Source: Gammaproteobacteria bacterium
GTDB lineage: Bacteria; Pseudomonadota; Gammaproteobacteria; Pseudomonadales; Azotimanducaceae
Direction of reading: 5' to 3'
Length of the DNA: 46,307 nt
Assembly (NCBI GenBank): GCA_002725995.1
Contig: PBRQ01000081.1
Location: 1-46,307 of the forward strand
This document shows, in pieces, positions 34,682 to 43,029 of the stretch (its first letter is position 1; each line of letters opens with the position of its first letter). The notes below the pieces were generated by a model. That model made no database searches. It saw nothing but the letters and a program-made list of their open reading frames with translations, and was not told where the DNA came from. The position numbers and the translations under genes are program-made.

Positions 34682-35500
34682 CTAAATCTTGCGAAAGATC
34701 AACAGCATGCGATCTGTAATGTAACGCTTTCCGGCCGGTGCGTAGGCGGTGTAGTCGTCACTTTCACGTCGTAACATGTCGGACTCTCCGACAAATTCAA
34801 ACCCGCCTTCTTCAAACTCTTTGATGACAGTCTGTTCGCCGCTCCTGTGCGACGTATGGTCATAGCCAATGGGTTTGCCGCTTCGAACCTCTACCACGGC
34901 CACGCTACCGCCCGTTTTCAGCATGCGATGGACATTTGCAAGATAAACGGGATGATCAGGAGCTAGGTGGAATTCACGAATCAGAAGCACAACATCAGCA
35001 ACACCATCTGGCACAGCGGTAGCTTCTTCAGTTATCACCACATTGTTGGTTCCCGCCATATCGCCATCTGCAATCCGTTCCTCAAGAGCAGCACTACCAC
35101 GTACCGCATAGACCATACCAGTTTTGCCAACGAGTGGTATCAGCTGCGAGGTGTTATAGCCACTACCGGCTCCCACATCCACCACCACGCTCCCCTCGCT
35201 GACACCTGAAAAGACAAAGACTTCCTGAGGTTTTGAATACTGATCCCGTTCATGTGCTGTCACAATCGCCTGATCATCGATGCTGTCCTGTTCGGGCTTC
35301 CCCTGGTCCGCAGGGCCTTCTTTTGCGGCAACAACCTTACGTTCATCCACCGTGGACTGGTTAGATGAGTCAGTACCGGAAGGGTTGGGTGCCGAGCATC
35401 CTGATATAGCAAGTATCACGCTAACGACAGACAATATAATCAACCTCAACGACGTTGCATACTTTTGTGCTGAGAATTCGGGATACTGCTTCTTCTGCAT
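34682..35500 (-). CDS. Class I SAM-methyltransferase-fold lipoprotein
   Basis: The 272-residue protein begins with a basic N-terminus and a hydrophobic segment ending in a lipobox (AISGC, C35), then a Ser/Thr/Asn-rich linker. A methyltransferase-like domain (about 80-265) follows, with the SAM-binding motif VVDVGAGSGYNTSQL (about 104-118) and DVVLLIREFHL (about 168). SAM is not normally available in the periplasm, so location and activity conflict: either the protein stays in the cytoplasm, or the domain has another ligand. Close relatives annotated as exported methyltransferases are frequent in gammaproteobacteria. It is transcribed alone, 129 nt downstream of the zinc metalloprotease in the same direction. 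Confidence 0.75.
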   Translation of the reverse strand: MQKKQYPEFSAQKYATSLRLIILSVVSVILAISGCSAPNPSGTDSSNQSTVDERKVVAAKEGPADQGKPEQDSIDDQAIVTAHERDQYSKPQEVFVFSGVSEGSVVVDVGAGSGYNTSQLIPLVGKTGMVYAVRGSAALEERIADGDMAGTNNVVITEEATAVPDGVADVVLLIREFHLAPDHPVYLANVHRMLKTGGSVAVVEVRSGKPIGYDHTSHRSGEQTVIKEFEEGGFEFVGESDMLRRESDDYTAYAPAGKRYITDRMLLIFRKI

Positions 35501-35629
35501 ACTGCTCCTCCAGTTAAGCGAGGATTTAGATTCCTCTACTCGTGAATGTAAGATATTTGGAAAGGTACATCACCTGTACTTTTGGGTTCGCCTTCCTCTT
35601 CCTCTTCCCCTACAACATTGATTGTGCCA

Positions 35630-38134
35630 CTAATTCACCGTCAGATCACAAAACCAGCAGTCCATCACAGTTTCATTCCAGGGATCGAACCCGATTGGGC
35701 TTCCCGGCGGTGGGAGTATTGAATCATGCAACGTTTGCACAGGTTCGGCAGGCCGCGCCAGGAATCGAGTGATCGAAGATTTCAGGCTTTCATGATGGTC
35801 CTTCCAGCGCTTGCTGGCACGACTGCGCTTCAGAGTGGCATTCAAGCCGGACAACTGACTGAGAATAGTATTCTCAGATTCAGTGGCCAAATCCGACTTG
35901 GATAGCAGCTGCTGCAACTCCTTGACATAACTTGCCTGAGTGACTCTGCGCAACGCTTCGTGCCTCACACTTTCGTTCTTTGGCTTCTGAAATATCCTGG
36001 CTTCAATGGTATTCATAACCTGACTAAGTGAAGGAAATGCTGCGTCACGAATATTATGTTCGACCAGCCGCGCAATCCTTGCTGGATTCAATATGGCTTG
36101 CAGTGTCATTGAGGAGGCTACTTCAGCAGCCGCCAACAGGTCAAACATGGGTTGACTCCGCTCAGGAAAACGTTCACGCAGCGTTATGGGGCCTACAAAA
36201 AATCCGGGGTTCAGTGATCCTAACAGCTCTTCGCCAAGATCGAGATGGACAGGATCAAGCGAAGAAAGCACGGCATTCAACGCTCTCATCTGCTGCTCTG
36301 GTGGGACAATGGCCATTGTCGGTAGACTGTCACCCCGACTTTTGTAGCTATAGTCCACACCACCTACCGATTTCACAGCAGAAGCCAGTTGATATCGATG
36401 AAAGAGGTAGATCGGCACCAGTACATTCTTCAATTCCGTCAAGGGTCTTCCTACAGCGACTTTGTTTTTACCGAATCGATCGAGGGCTAGGCGGCGAATC
36501 TGCATGACCTCCTCGAGCTTCGCCACCGGGTTTTCGCCATTGTCCCAGACACTGCCAAAGGGGTGGGCTGCCGATATGGGTCTTGAATGAGCATCGGAGA
36601 CAAATCTCAATCCCTGTTCGAATCCGGCTGTTACCATGTTATCCAAATATGTCTTCTCATCGACGTTAGAAGGGATTTCGCTGTACAGCCAGCGGGTGGT
36701 AAAAAGATCCCAGGCACCAACGCCCCTGCCGTATGCCTTTTCCAACGTGATCTGTCCGTCCTTGTCGATACTTGGATCCGGTGCTGGATAGTCCATCACA
36801 CTCGATTTACCCAGCACCGTGCTGGCAGCCATGTTGTGGCCGAATCCGAGGGTGTGGCCAATTTCGTGTGCAGAGAGTTGACGAATGCGCTCCAGCGAAG
36901 CTTGGATCGGATCATCTACTTTGCCGGTACCCGTTTTGTCAGAGCCTACGAGCCCTTCAAAAATCATTCGATCCTGGCGCACCCTGAGACTACCAAGCAG
37001 GACATGCCCCTTCAGTATCTCCCCTGTCCGCGGGTCGACGATAGTCTGACCGTAGGACCACCCCCGGGTTTGACGATGCACCCAGTTCACGACGTTGTAG
37101 CGAATATCCAGTGGATGCATTTCCTCAGGCATCTCTTCTACACGATACGCACCCTCGTACCCTGCGACCTGAAATGCATCCTTCCACCAGTTTCCTCCTT
37201 CAATCAGGGCAGACTTCACCGCCTCAGGTGCTCCGCGGTCGACATAATAGATGATGGGCGCAATCGGCTCCGACAAATCGGTGCCGGGGTTCTTCTTGAT
37301 CAACCTGTGTCTGATGGCCATTTGCCTCACAACGGGTTTGTCGAGGGGCGCTGCATAGTCGCGGACTGTTCTGGCCAGTACACCCACTCTTGGGTCCGCC
37401 CAACGTATACGGTAGCCAGCCTCTGGAAGGGCTGCCAGACTGTGGTGAACTCGTAAGCTGAGAGATCTGGGATCAGGAGTGGTACCGACTACCTCGATAC
37501 CAGGCTGACTACTTTCAAACGTTAGTACAGCCTCCATCTCGATATTCCTCGGGAAAACCAACACTGCCAGGGGGTCTACATAACTCAGTTGGTCTGCCTT
37601 CTTGAAGGCCCCCTGTCCGGTTTTCTCCAGGGTTGATGCAATACCGTGGGTATCCCGCAGCAAAAGGGAGGATATATCGATCAGCAGTTTCCCGCTCTTT
37701 GAAACCGATTCAATCTCACCGGCCCAGATAGTAGAAAACCCAAAGCTGTCTCTGGTTGCGACTCTTTCCAGCTGACTTTTGGTGACAGCGGTATATGCGG
37801 AGTTTTCCAGGGACGCGTATACCTTGGAGCCAACCTTTCGGAACACGAGAACATGCGCCTTGGAAAACTGACTTCGATCTAATCCAACGGGGTTCGAGCC
37901 CAGACCGGAGGCAAGATACTCGGTGTAAATCAGGCGACTGATGAAACCGGTCTCATCGGCGGGTGGCAGTGAAATCAGGATCCGTCCTTTTTCAATGTCC
38001 TGATGAACATCAAGAAGCCCCCCCAGTGTCTTCAGTCCCTCTATCTGCTGCTCATAAGGCGGAGCTTGTTCATCTTCAGCCCCTCGAGCGTCAGAGAACA
38101 GGATCAGAAGAAAGATCAATCCAATGAATCGCAT
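35630..38134 (-). CDS. Exported zinc-dependent metalloprotease (DUF5117/DUF5118/DUF4953 family)
   Basis: The 834-residue protein starts at ATG 38134 with a signal peptide (MRFIGLIFLLILFSDARG), so it is secreted or periplasmic. The middle of the protein carries a metzincin-type site, LSAHEIGHTLGFGH (about 419-432), preceded by the long N-terminal DUF5117-like beta domain. The ligand histidines and the catalytic glutamate are intact. The C-terminal ~350 residues correspond to the DUF4953-like helical region. Substrates are unknown, but large exported proteases of this family are common in heterotrophic marine bacteria. An in-frame ATG at 38167 would add 11 residues before the signal. It is divergent from the candidate selenoprotein gene. 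Confidence 0.88.
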   Translation of the reverse strand: MRFIGLIFLLILFSDARGAEDEQAPPYEQQIEGLKTLGGLLDVHQDIEKGRILISLPPADETGFISRLIYTEYLASGLGSNPVGLDRSQFSKAHVLVFRKVGSKVYASLENSAYTAVTKSQLERVATRDSFGFSTIWAGEIESVSKSGKLLIDISSLLLRDTHGIASTLEKTGQGAFKKADQLSYVDPLAVLVFPRNIEMEAVLTFESSQPGIEVVGTTPDPRSLSLRVHHSLAALPEAGYRIRWADPRVGVLARTVRDYAAPLDKPVVRQMAIRHRLIKKNPGTDLSEPIAPIIYYVDRGAPEAVKSALIEGGNWWKDAFQVAGYEGAYRVEEMPEEMHPLDIRYNVVNWVHRQTRGWSYGQTIVDPRTGEILKGHVLLGSLRVRQDRMIFEGLVGSDKTGTGKVDDPIQASLERIRQLSAHEIGHTLGFGHNMAASTVLGKSSVMDYPAPDPSIDKDGQITLEKAYGRGVGAWDLFTTRWLYSEIPSNVDEKTYLDNMVTAGFEQGLRFVSDAHSRPISAAHPFGSVWDNGENPVAKLEEVMQIRRLALDRFGKNKVAVGRPLTELKNVLVPIYLFHRYQLASAVKSVGGVDYSYKSRGDSLPTMAIVPPEQQMRALNAVLSSLDPVHLDLGEELLGSLNPGFFVGPITLRERFPERSQPMFDLLAAAEVASSMTLQAILNPARIARLVEHNIRDAAFPSLSQVMNTIEARIFQKPKNESVRHEALRRVTQASYVKELQQLLSKSDLATESENTILSQLSGLNATLKRSRASKRWKDHHESLKSSITRFLARPAEPVQTLHDSILPPPGSPIGFDPWNETVMDCWFCDLTVN

Positions 38135-38275
38135 GCGTTTCTCCAGCTCGATGGAAGGTATTCCCACCCGGTTAGGCTATCGGTAACAACAGGATATACA
38201 CTGCTCTCATCATGCGATACAAGTAGATGGGCATTATTTTCAATCGCTGAACGAAATGAAATCCAGGAGCTGATC

Positions 38276-39427
38276 ATGACGATAGAAATGGAGACGCGTG
38301 CTGAGCAGACGGAAAACGGCTGGCTAGATCAGGATGGCTTTGAAGGGCCATTTCGACCCGGCAACGGCCCCCGGTCAGACCCAAAGGGCAAATTCCCAAC
38401 GGGACCCTCGGTCGGTGAGCACATGCCCGATGTGCGTTGTATTGATGCTGACGGTGAAGCCTTCGATCTGCATGCGGACCGTGGCGACAGCCCAGCGATA
38501 TTCCTATTTTTCCGCTCCGCGGTATGGTGACCCCCCTGCCGATCGCAACTCGTGCAGTTGCAGGAAGGTATGCAGGAACTAGCAGACGCTGGTGCGCGGG
38601 TCTACGCCTTAAGTTATGACGAAGCTGATGCGCTCAAAGATTTTCAGCAGGCATATGGAACGACCTATAAGCTTTTGTCTGACCCTGACTCCATGGTGAT
38701 TCGACATTTTGGCCTATTGAATACGTTGATAGCAGAAGACGATCACCCCTGGTTCGGTATTCCTTATCCGGGTACCTACGTGCTTGATGCAGAAGGTGTG
38801 ATTACCCATAAATTCTTTGAGAATAACCTGGCCGTGCGGGTGGGTCCGGAGCAATTGGTTCGTGCTGTGTGCGGCGAGAGCATCTCGGTCGAGGCAATCG
38901 AGCAGGTGGCACCTACTGAGGCGAATGCCCGGGTTTATCTGGACGGTGATAATCTGCCCGCCTGTGTGCAGCGTGACCTGGTAGCAGATCTGACTGTACC
39001 CCCGGGCCGCCATGTGTATGCCAGTCCCGCACCGGAAGGTACTGTAGCTGTCACGCTCGAACTCGATGCCAACCCGCGGATCGTGAAGCGAGAGCTGATT
39101 CGACCGCCGAGTGAACCGCATAGTTTGGGCGCTTCGGGCGAGGAGTTTCAGGTGCATCACGATCGTGTTCGTTTGCGGCTGCCGGTAACGATTAACGGCG
39201 GGCTAACGGTCGACAATGACAGTCCTGCGGTGACGCTTTCCGGCATATTGAAATGGCAGACCTGTGACGATGAGGTATGCGATATTCCAGCGAGCGAACG
39301 CTTTGAATTATCGATACCCGTCGAGGGTCCAATAATGCCGTCGTTTATGGGGCCCGATGACCAGGATTCTCCAGAGCCCAATGCGGGGAAGCACTTTCAG
39401 CGCATGATAGAGCGGCGCCAGGGGTAG
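38276..39427 (+). CDS. Candidate selenoprotein: redoxin (AhpC/TSA-like) fused to DsbD-N-like domain, Sec at residue 85
   Basis: Read through the TGA at 38528-38530, this is a single 383-residue protein with an excellent AGGAG site 7 nt before its ATG. The redoxin domain (about 45-205) contains FRSAVW-U-PPCRSQLVQLQ: the TGA occupies the first redox position, with the resolving cysteine at 88. Downstream it continues in frame with ALSYDEADALKDFQQAYGTT and FGIPYPGTYVLDAEGVITH, as in Cys-containing relatives. A C-terminal beta domain (about 215-365) resembles the DsbD N-terminal domain and has a second pair in TCDDEVCDIP (C330, C335). There is no signal peptide, so it is probably cytoplasmic. A hairpin at 38545-38561 could act as SECIS. 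Standard gene calling would truncate it into two ORFs. The alternative is a single TGC-to-TGA nonsense mutation. Confidence 0.72.
38545..38561 (+). promoter_or_regulatory. Candidate bacterial SECIS hairpin
   Basis: GCAACT (38545-38550) pairs perfectly with AGTTGC (38556-38561) around the 5-nt loop CGTGC. The loop begins 20 nt after the UGA, inside the window known for SelB-dependent elements, and has G as its second base, as bacterial SECIS loops usually do. It lies within the coding sequence, as in bacterial selenoprotein mRNAs. A lower stem is weak. No folding energy was computed. Confidence 0.55.
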
Positions 39428-39440
39428 GGTGGGCGTTGGC

Positions 39441-39512
39441 TTTCGCTGCGCTGCAACAGCTGTCGCTATAGGTGTTTTTGCCTTCAGCAAAAGCCACCTA
39501 TCTGGTGGAGGT
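39441..39512. repeat. 72-bp dispersed repeat, copy 1
   Basis: This 72-bp segment is the same as 46067-46138 apart from three substitutions. It lies 14 nt after the stop of the candidate selenoprotein gene. It contains a short stem-loop GCTG-CAA-CAGC and an imperfect TTTTGCC/GCAAAA hairpin; copy 2 has the perfect version. It reads open in one frame, but there is no evidence of coding. The rest of the gap to 39684 holds no recognisable gene. Confidence 0.85.
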
Positions 39513-39684
39513 GGCGTTGTAAACATCACCTTTTTAGGCACACATCCAATTAGAGTATTCCTGGCTTTGATATTTCTTCAGATATTCAAACTGGTTACGA
39601 ATTTGCCATGGTCTGGTCAATCCACGCTGTCCGAGCCTCCCAACGAGGTATTGGGCGCGCCCAAAAACTGGTTAAGCTGGTTTG

Positions 39685-40581
39685 CTATTTTGACTGCACG
39701 AGCGTTGCAATGGCCGCAGTATGTGAAGCAAGCGTACCGCAACAACCACCAACCAGATTAGCGCCATCTTTGATCCACTGATCTACGAACTTCGCGTAAA
39801 TTTCTGGTGGCAAATCATCCCTGAGCTGAAGAGTCCGATCCGTTGGCTTTTCTCCATCCAGTAACCAGTCTTCCGGAACGTGTGTAAAAGCATTGGCATA
39901 GCCGCCAATTAAAGTTGCTCTAGATTTTGAAAGTATTGGGATAGCGTCGGTAATTCGTTCGGGAAGAGAGCAGTTCACCGAAAGTCCCTCAAGATCAAAT
40001 TGAATGAGTTGTGCAATGGCATCTTCAAGAGATTGCCCGCTTCTCAGAGTACCCGATTTTTCATCGTGTAGTGTGAAGGAGACAATGACGGGTTTCCCTG
40101 TTCTACTGGCTGCGCTGGCTGCAGCAACAGCTTCATTGATGTGTGACATTGTCTCGCAAAGAAACACATCGACATGCGCAGCCAGGATGGTGGCCTGCTC
40201 TCGGTAAAGAGGCTCAATCTCATCCAGAGGAGGTACGAGATCGGGTCGATAACTACCATTTAGGGGAGGCAGTGATCCTGCGATTTTGACCTTTGTACCC
40301 GTCTCTTTGACGGCTGCTTTTGCAAGCTCAACCGCCTGAAGATTGAGCGACTCAAACTGGTCTTCAATACCGACTTTTTTCAGGTCAGAGCGTATTACCC
40401 CGTATGTGTTGGTAGTAATCATGGTAGCACCGGCGCGGATATTTTCTTCATGAATCTCCTGAACTTTCTCGGGTGCGACCAGAAGTGCATTGGCTGACCA
40501 GATGGTCCCCGGTATTTCGACGCCCTGCATTTTGAGTGCTTTTCCCATCCCGGCATCAAGTATGGTGATTTCCTGATTCAT
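39685..40581 (-). CDS. Homocysteine S-methyltransferase family protein
   Basis: From ATG 40581 the 298-residue product is a zinc-dependent TIM-barrel methyltransferase of the homocysteine/betaine-type. It has LDAGMGKAL near the start, NTYGVIRSDL, a first zinc cysteine in SVNCSLPERI (about 207-216) and the paired cysteines in GGCCGTLASH near the C-terminus (about 280-289). It methylates homocysteine to methionine using S-methylmethionine, SAM or betaine in known members; the donor here is unknown. An in-frame ATG at 40650 lies upstream, but 40581 gives the family N-terminus. It is transcribed alone. Confidence 0.88.
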   Translation of the reverse strand: MNQEITILDAGMGKALKMQGVEIPGTIWSANALLVAPEKVQEIHEENIRAGATMITTNTYGVIRSDLKKVGIEDQFESLNLQAVELAKAAVKETGTKVKIAGSLPPLNGSYRPDLVPPLDEIEPLYREQATILAAHVDVFLCETMSHINEAVAAASAASRTGKPVIVSFTLHDEKSGTLRSGQSLEDAIAQLIQFDLEGLSVNCSLPERITDAIPILSKSRATLIGGYANAFTHVPEDWLLDGEKPTDRTLQLRDDLPPEIYAKFVDQWIKDGANLVGGCCGTLASHTAAIATLVQSK

Positions 40582-40817
40582 GTTTTGATCCTGTTTTTGT
40601 GGTTCTGGGAGTTCCAGATTCAGTATGTGAAAATGAAGGTAGCATTGCATCGTGAACCGGGACGATCATACAGGTCAGATAGGTTCACGTGCCTGCCCAC
40701 TCTATCTGCTATTTGACTGGATATAACCCCACAAGACACGTCAAAAAAATTAATGTATAGATAAGAATTCTTCGTTTGATGACGCGGGCCGCACACCTCT
40801 AGTCTTTGACGCTGGAC

Positions 40818-41157
40818 CAGCAACGGATTGGCAATGACTACCGGGACGATATTGAGATCATAGATCACTGGGACCAAGTGCTACCGGGCAGGATCCATCG
40901 GGTTCAGTATGAAGAGATGGTCAGTGATAACGAGAGCTAGGTGAGGCAGCTTCTGGGATTATTGCGAGCTGGAATTCGAGCCCGACTATCTGGAATTTTA
41001 CAAGAATGATCGCACTATTTGCACAGCAAGTTCTGATCAGGTCAGGCAACCTAGTTATCAGCGGGGAACGGGGGAGTAGCGGCCGTTTGATGAGTGACTT
41101 TCACCTTTGAAGAAAGCTCTAGGGCCGATACTCGAACGGTATCCTGTTCCTCTTTAA
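40818..41157 (+). pseudogene. 3' relic of a sulfotransferase (TPR-sulfotransferase type)
   Basis: The plus strand encodes a sulfotransferase C-terminus in pieces. The first piece is YRDDIEIIDHWDQVLPGRI, then HRVQYEEMVSDNES and a TAG. Next come VRQLL and a frameshift near 40953 into DYCELEFEPDYLEFYKNDRT, then SSDQVRQPSYQRGTGE, TAG, RPFDE, TGA and LSPLKKALGPILERY. Relatives have tryptophan at both late stops. The PAPS-binding N-terminal part is absent from the 40,651-41,153 gap. This explains most of an otherwise gene-free 500-nt stretch. Its end overlaps the convergent LysR gene by 4 nt. Confidence 0.8.
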
Positions 41158-42077
41158 ACCCTGAGGGTGGGGTCGTCAGCAACCTCAGTTTCTAGCCAGG
41201 TCCTGAAGGTTATCAGTTTAGGCAGATTTTCTTTTTCCTTCCTGCATACCAGATACCAGTGATTAGGATTCTTAATCCGTCGCCCGGGGAAAAGTTCTAT
41301 GAGCAGGCCGGAAGAAATTTCCTGTTTAAGATAGGGTTGCTGGCCTAAAGCAACACCCATACCCTGTACGGCGCTGGAAAGCGCAACATCATAGCTTTCA
41401 AATTGCAGACCCGTATCAGGGTTGATGTGCGGCGCGGCATTAGCTTCCAGCCAGACCTGCCAATCCGCAGCTGATGGAAATACCTGTAGCAGATTGGCAC
41501 TATCCAGATCTGACGGTGCCGAGATTGCGCCATGGCGCTCCAGGTATCGGGGGCTGCAAACTGGAAATAGCTCGCAGGCAAACAGCTGGTGGTAGCTTAA
41601 ATGTCTATCCAGTGGCTGCCCAATCATGATGGATGCATCAGTATCGTCTTTGGCAAAGTTCACATCATCCTGGGATGTATGAAGCCTGACCTGGACATCT
41701 GGGTGGAGCTCCTGAAATCGAGTCAGCCGGGGCAACAGCCACCTGATGGTAAATGTCGAATACACATGAAGAGTCAGGATTGCACTGGATTCACCTTCTT
41801 CTATCAGTCGGGTGCCATCCGCAAGACGGTCAAAAGCATCCCGCAACACCGGGTAAAACAACTTCCCCTTGAGGGTGAGTTCAACCGCCCGGGTCTTTCT
41901 GACAAACAGGTGTAGCCCTAGATACGTCTCCAGTGTTTTGACCTGATGACTAATGGCGGATTGAGAGACATTTAGCTCACCTGCAGCCTCCTTGAAACTC
42001 ATGTATCGAGCAGCAGCCTCGAAGGCTCTAAGTGCATTAAGTGGCGGCAGACGTCTGCGTTTGTTCAGGACGGTCAT
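41154..42077 (-). CDS. LysR-family transcriptional regulator (GcvA-like)
   Basis: The 307-residue protein has the N-terminal winged helix with LRAFEAAARYMSFKEAAGEL and NVSQSAISHQVKTLE (about 16-50). A periplasmic-binding-type effector domain spans about 95-300. The PPLNALRAFEAAAR start is typical of the GcvA-like subgroup. The gene is divergent from the SDR-MDR-esterase-BCCT cluster, with 163 nt between the starts. LysR proteins usually control the divergent neighbour and respond to a pathway metabolite. That regulation is inference, and the effector is unknown. Confidence 0.92.
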   Translation of the reverse strand: MTVLNKRRRLPPLNALRAFEAAARYMSFKEAAGELNVSQSAISHQVKTLETYLGLHLFVRKTRAVELTLKGKLFYPVLRDAFDRLADGTRLIEEGESSAILTLHVYSTFTIRWLLPRLTRFQELHPDVQVRLHTSQDDVNFAKDDTDASIMIGQPLDRHLSYHQLFACELFPVCSPRYLERHGAISAPSDLDSANLLQVFPSAADWQVWLEANAAPHINPDTGLQFESYDVALSSAVQGMGVALGQQPYLKQEISSGLLIELFPGRRIKNPNHWYLVCRKEKENLPKLITFRTWLETEVADDPTLRV

Positions 42078-42240
42078 GAAATGAGAATAAGTATCCTATA
42101 AAGGGGGTGTAGCTTTTTATTTTGTGAGATCCGCTAATATATTGATGAGCTATTCTAATCTATCGCTGCGAATATATCATTTGCCCGCTGTCGACCATGA
42201 TTGCAGCATTGCTGGTTTACAGTGCTGAGGAGAGTCAGCT
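42078..42240. promoter_or_regulatory. Divergent promoter region between LysR and the SDR operon
   Basis: This 163-bp, AT-rich gap must hold both promoters and the LysR binding site. The ATATATT and AATATAT blocks at about 42,137 and 42,172 form an interrupted palindrome compatible with a LysR (T-N11-A type) site, but I cannot fix -10/-35 pairs with confidence. A GAGGAG ribosome site lies just upstream of the SDR start. Confidence 0.4.
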
Positions 42241-43017
42241 ATGCCAGAGAAACCTGTTGCCTTGATCACTGCCGGTGCATCTGGTATCGGCAGGGCTATT
42301 GCAGACTGTCTGCTCAAAAATGACTACAGGGTACACCTAAGTGATGTTAATCCAGATACCATCGGTGAATGCCTTGAAGTGTTGACCACAGCAACTGCAT
42401 CGCAGGCGGATGCTTCCAAAGTAGGGGACGTCGATAGGGTCTTCGAGGATCTTGAATCACACTATGGTCGACTCGACGTTCTTGTGAACAATGTTGGTGT
42501 TGCAGGCCCTACAGCTCCCGTCGAGGAGATTGATCCTGAAGAATGGGATAGAACCATTTCAATTGACCTTAGTAGCGCATTTTATGCAGTTCGCCGGGCG
42601 GTGCCACTGCTTAAAAAACAGGGCGGGTCGATCATTAATATCGCATCTAATGCAGCGATGTCTGGATTACCCTTACGATCGCCTTACACAGCTTCCAAGT
42701 GGGCTTTGATCGGGCTCGCCAAGACCTGGGCAATGGAGCTTGGATGCAACGGCATCCGGGTGAACGCGATTTGTCCCGGCAGTGTGAATGGTCCTCGTAT
42801 TGATGGTGTGATAGATAAGGATGCACAGCAGCGCGGATTATCGGCTGATGCGGTTCGAGACGTGTATCTGCGACAAAGTTCGATGCGCGTATTCGTTGAT
42901 GCAGTAGACGTCGCGGAAGCTGTTCGCTTTTTGTGTTCTCCCGCGGGGAGATACATCTCAGGGCAGAGTATTGGTGTCGATGGGCACACCGAAGGCCTGT
43001 CTAACTGGTTAGATTAG
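42241..43017 (+). CDS. Short-chain dehydrogenase/reductase
   Basis: The 258-residue SDR has the nucleotide motif TAGASGIGRAIAD (about 10-22), NNVG (about 83) and the catalytic serine in INIASNAAMSG (about 136). The Y-x3-K motif is YTASKWALIGLAKTWAMELG (Y149, K153), and the protein ends in SGQSIGVDGHTEG. The family oxidises or reduces alcohols and ketones with NAD(P)H; the substrate is not predictable. It heads a likely operon with the MDR gene (12 nt downstream), an esterase remnant and a BCCT transporter. The layout suggests catabolism of an imported betaine- or carnitine-like or esterified compound, but this is only a contextual guess. Confidence 0.93.
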   Translation: MPEKPVALITAGASGIGRAIADCLLKNDYRVHLSDVNPDTIGECLEVLTTATASQADASKVGDVDRVFEDLESHYGRLDVLVNNVGVAGPTAPVEEIDPEEWDRTISIDLSSAFYAVRRAVPLLKKQGGSIINIASNAAMSGLPLRSPYTASKWALIGLAKTWAMELGCNGIRVNAICPGSVNGPRIDGVIDKDAQQRGLSADAVRDVYLRQSSMRVFVDAVDVAEAVRFLCSPAGRYISGQSIGVDGHTEGLSNWLD

Positions 43018-43029
43018 GAGGAGTACTTC

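Noticed and set aside
39429-39761. 110-codon plus-strand ORF over repeat copy 1
   Set aside because: It consists of the 72-bp repeat plus unrelated sequence and overlaps the end of the homocysteine methyltransferase gene; only the repeat part is shared with copy 2, and there is no ribosome site of note.
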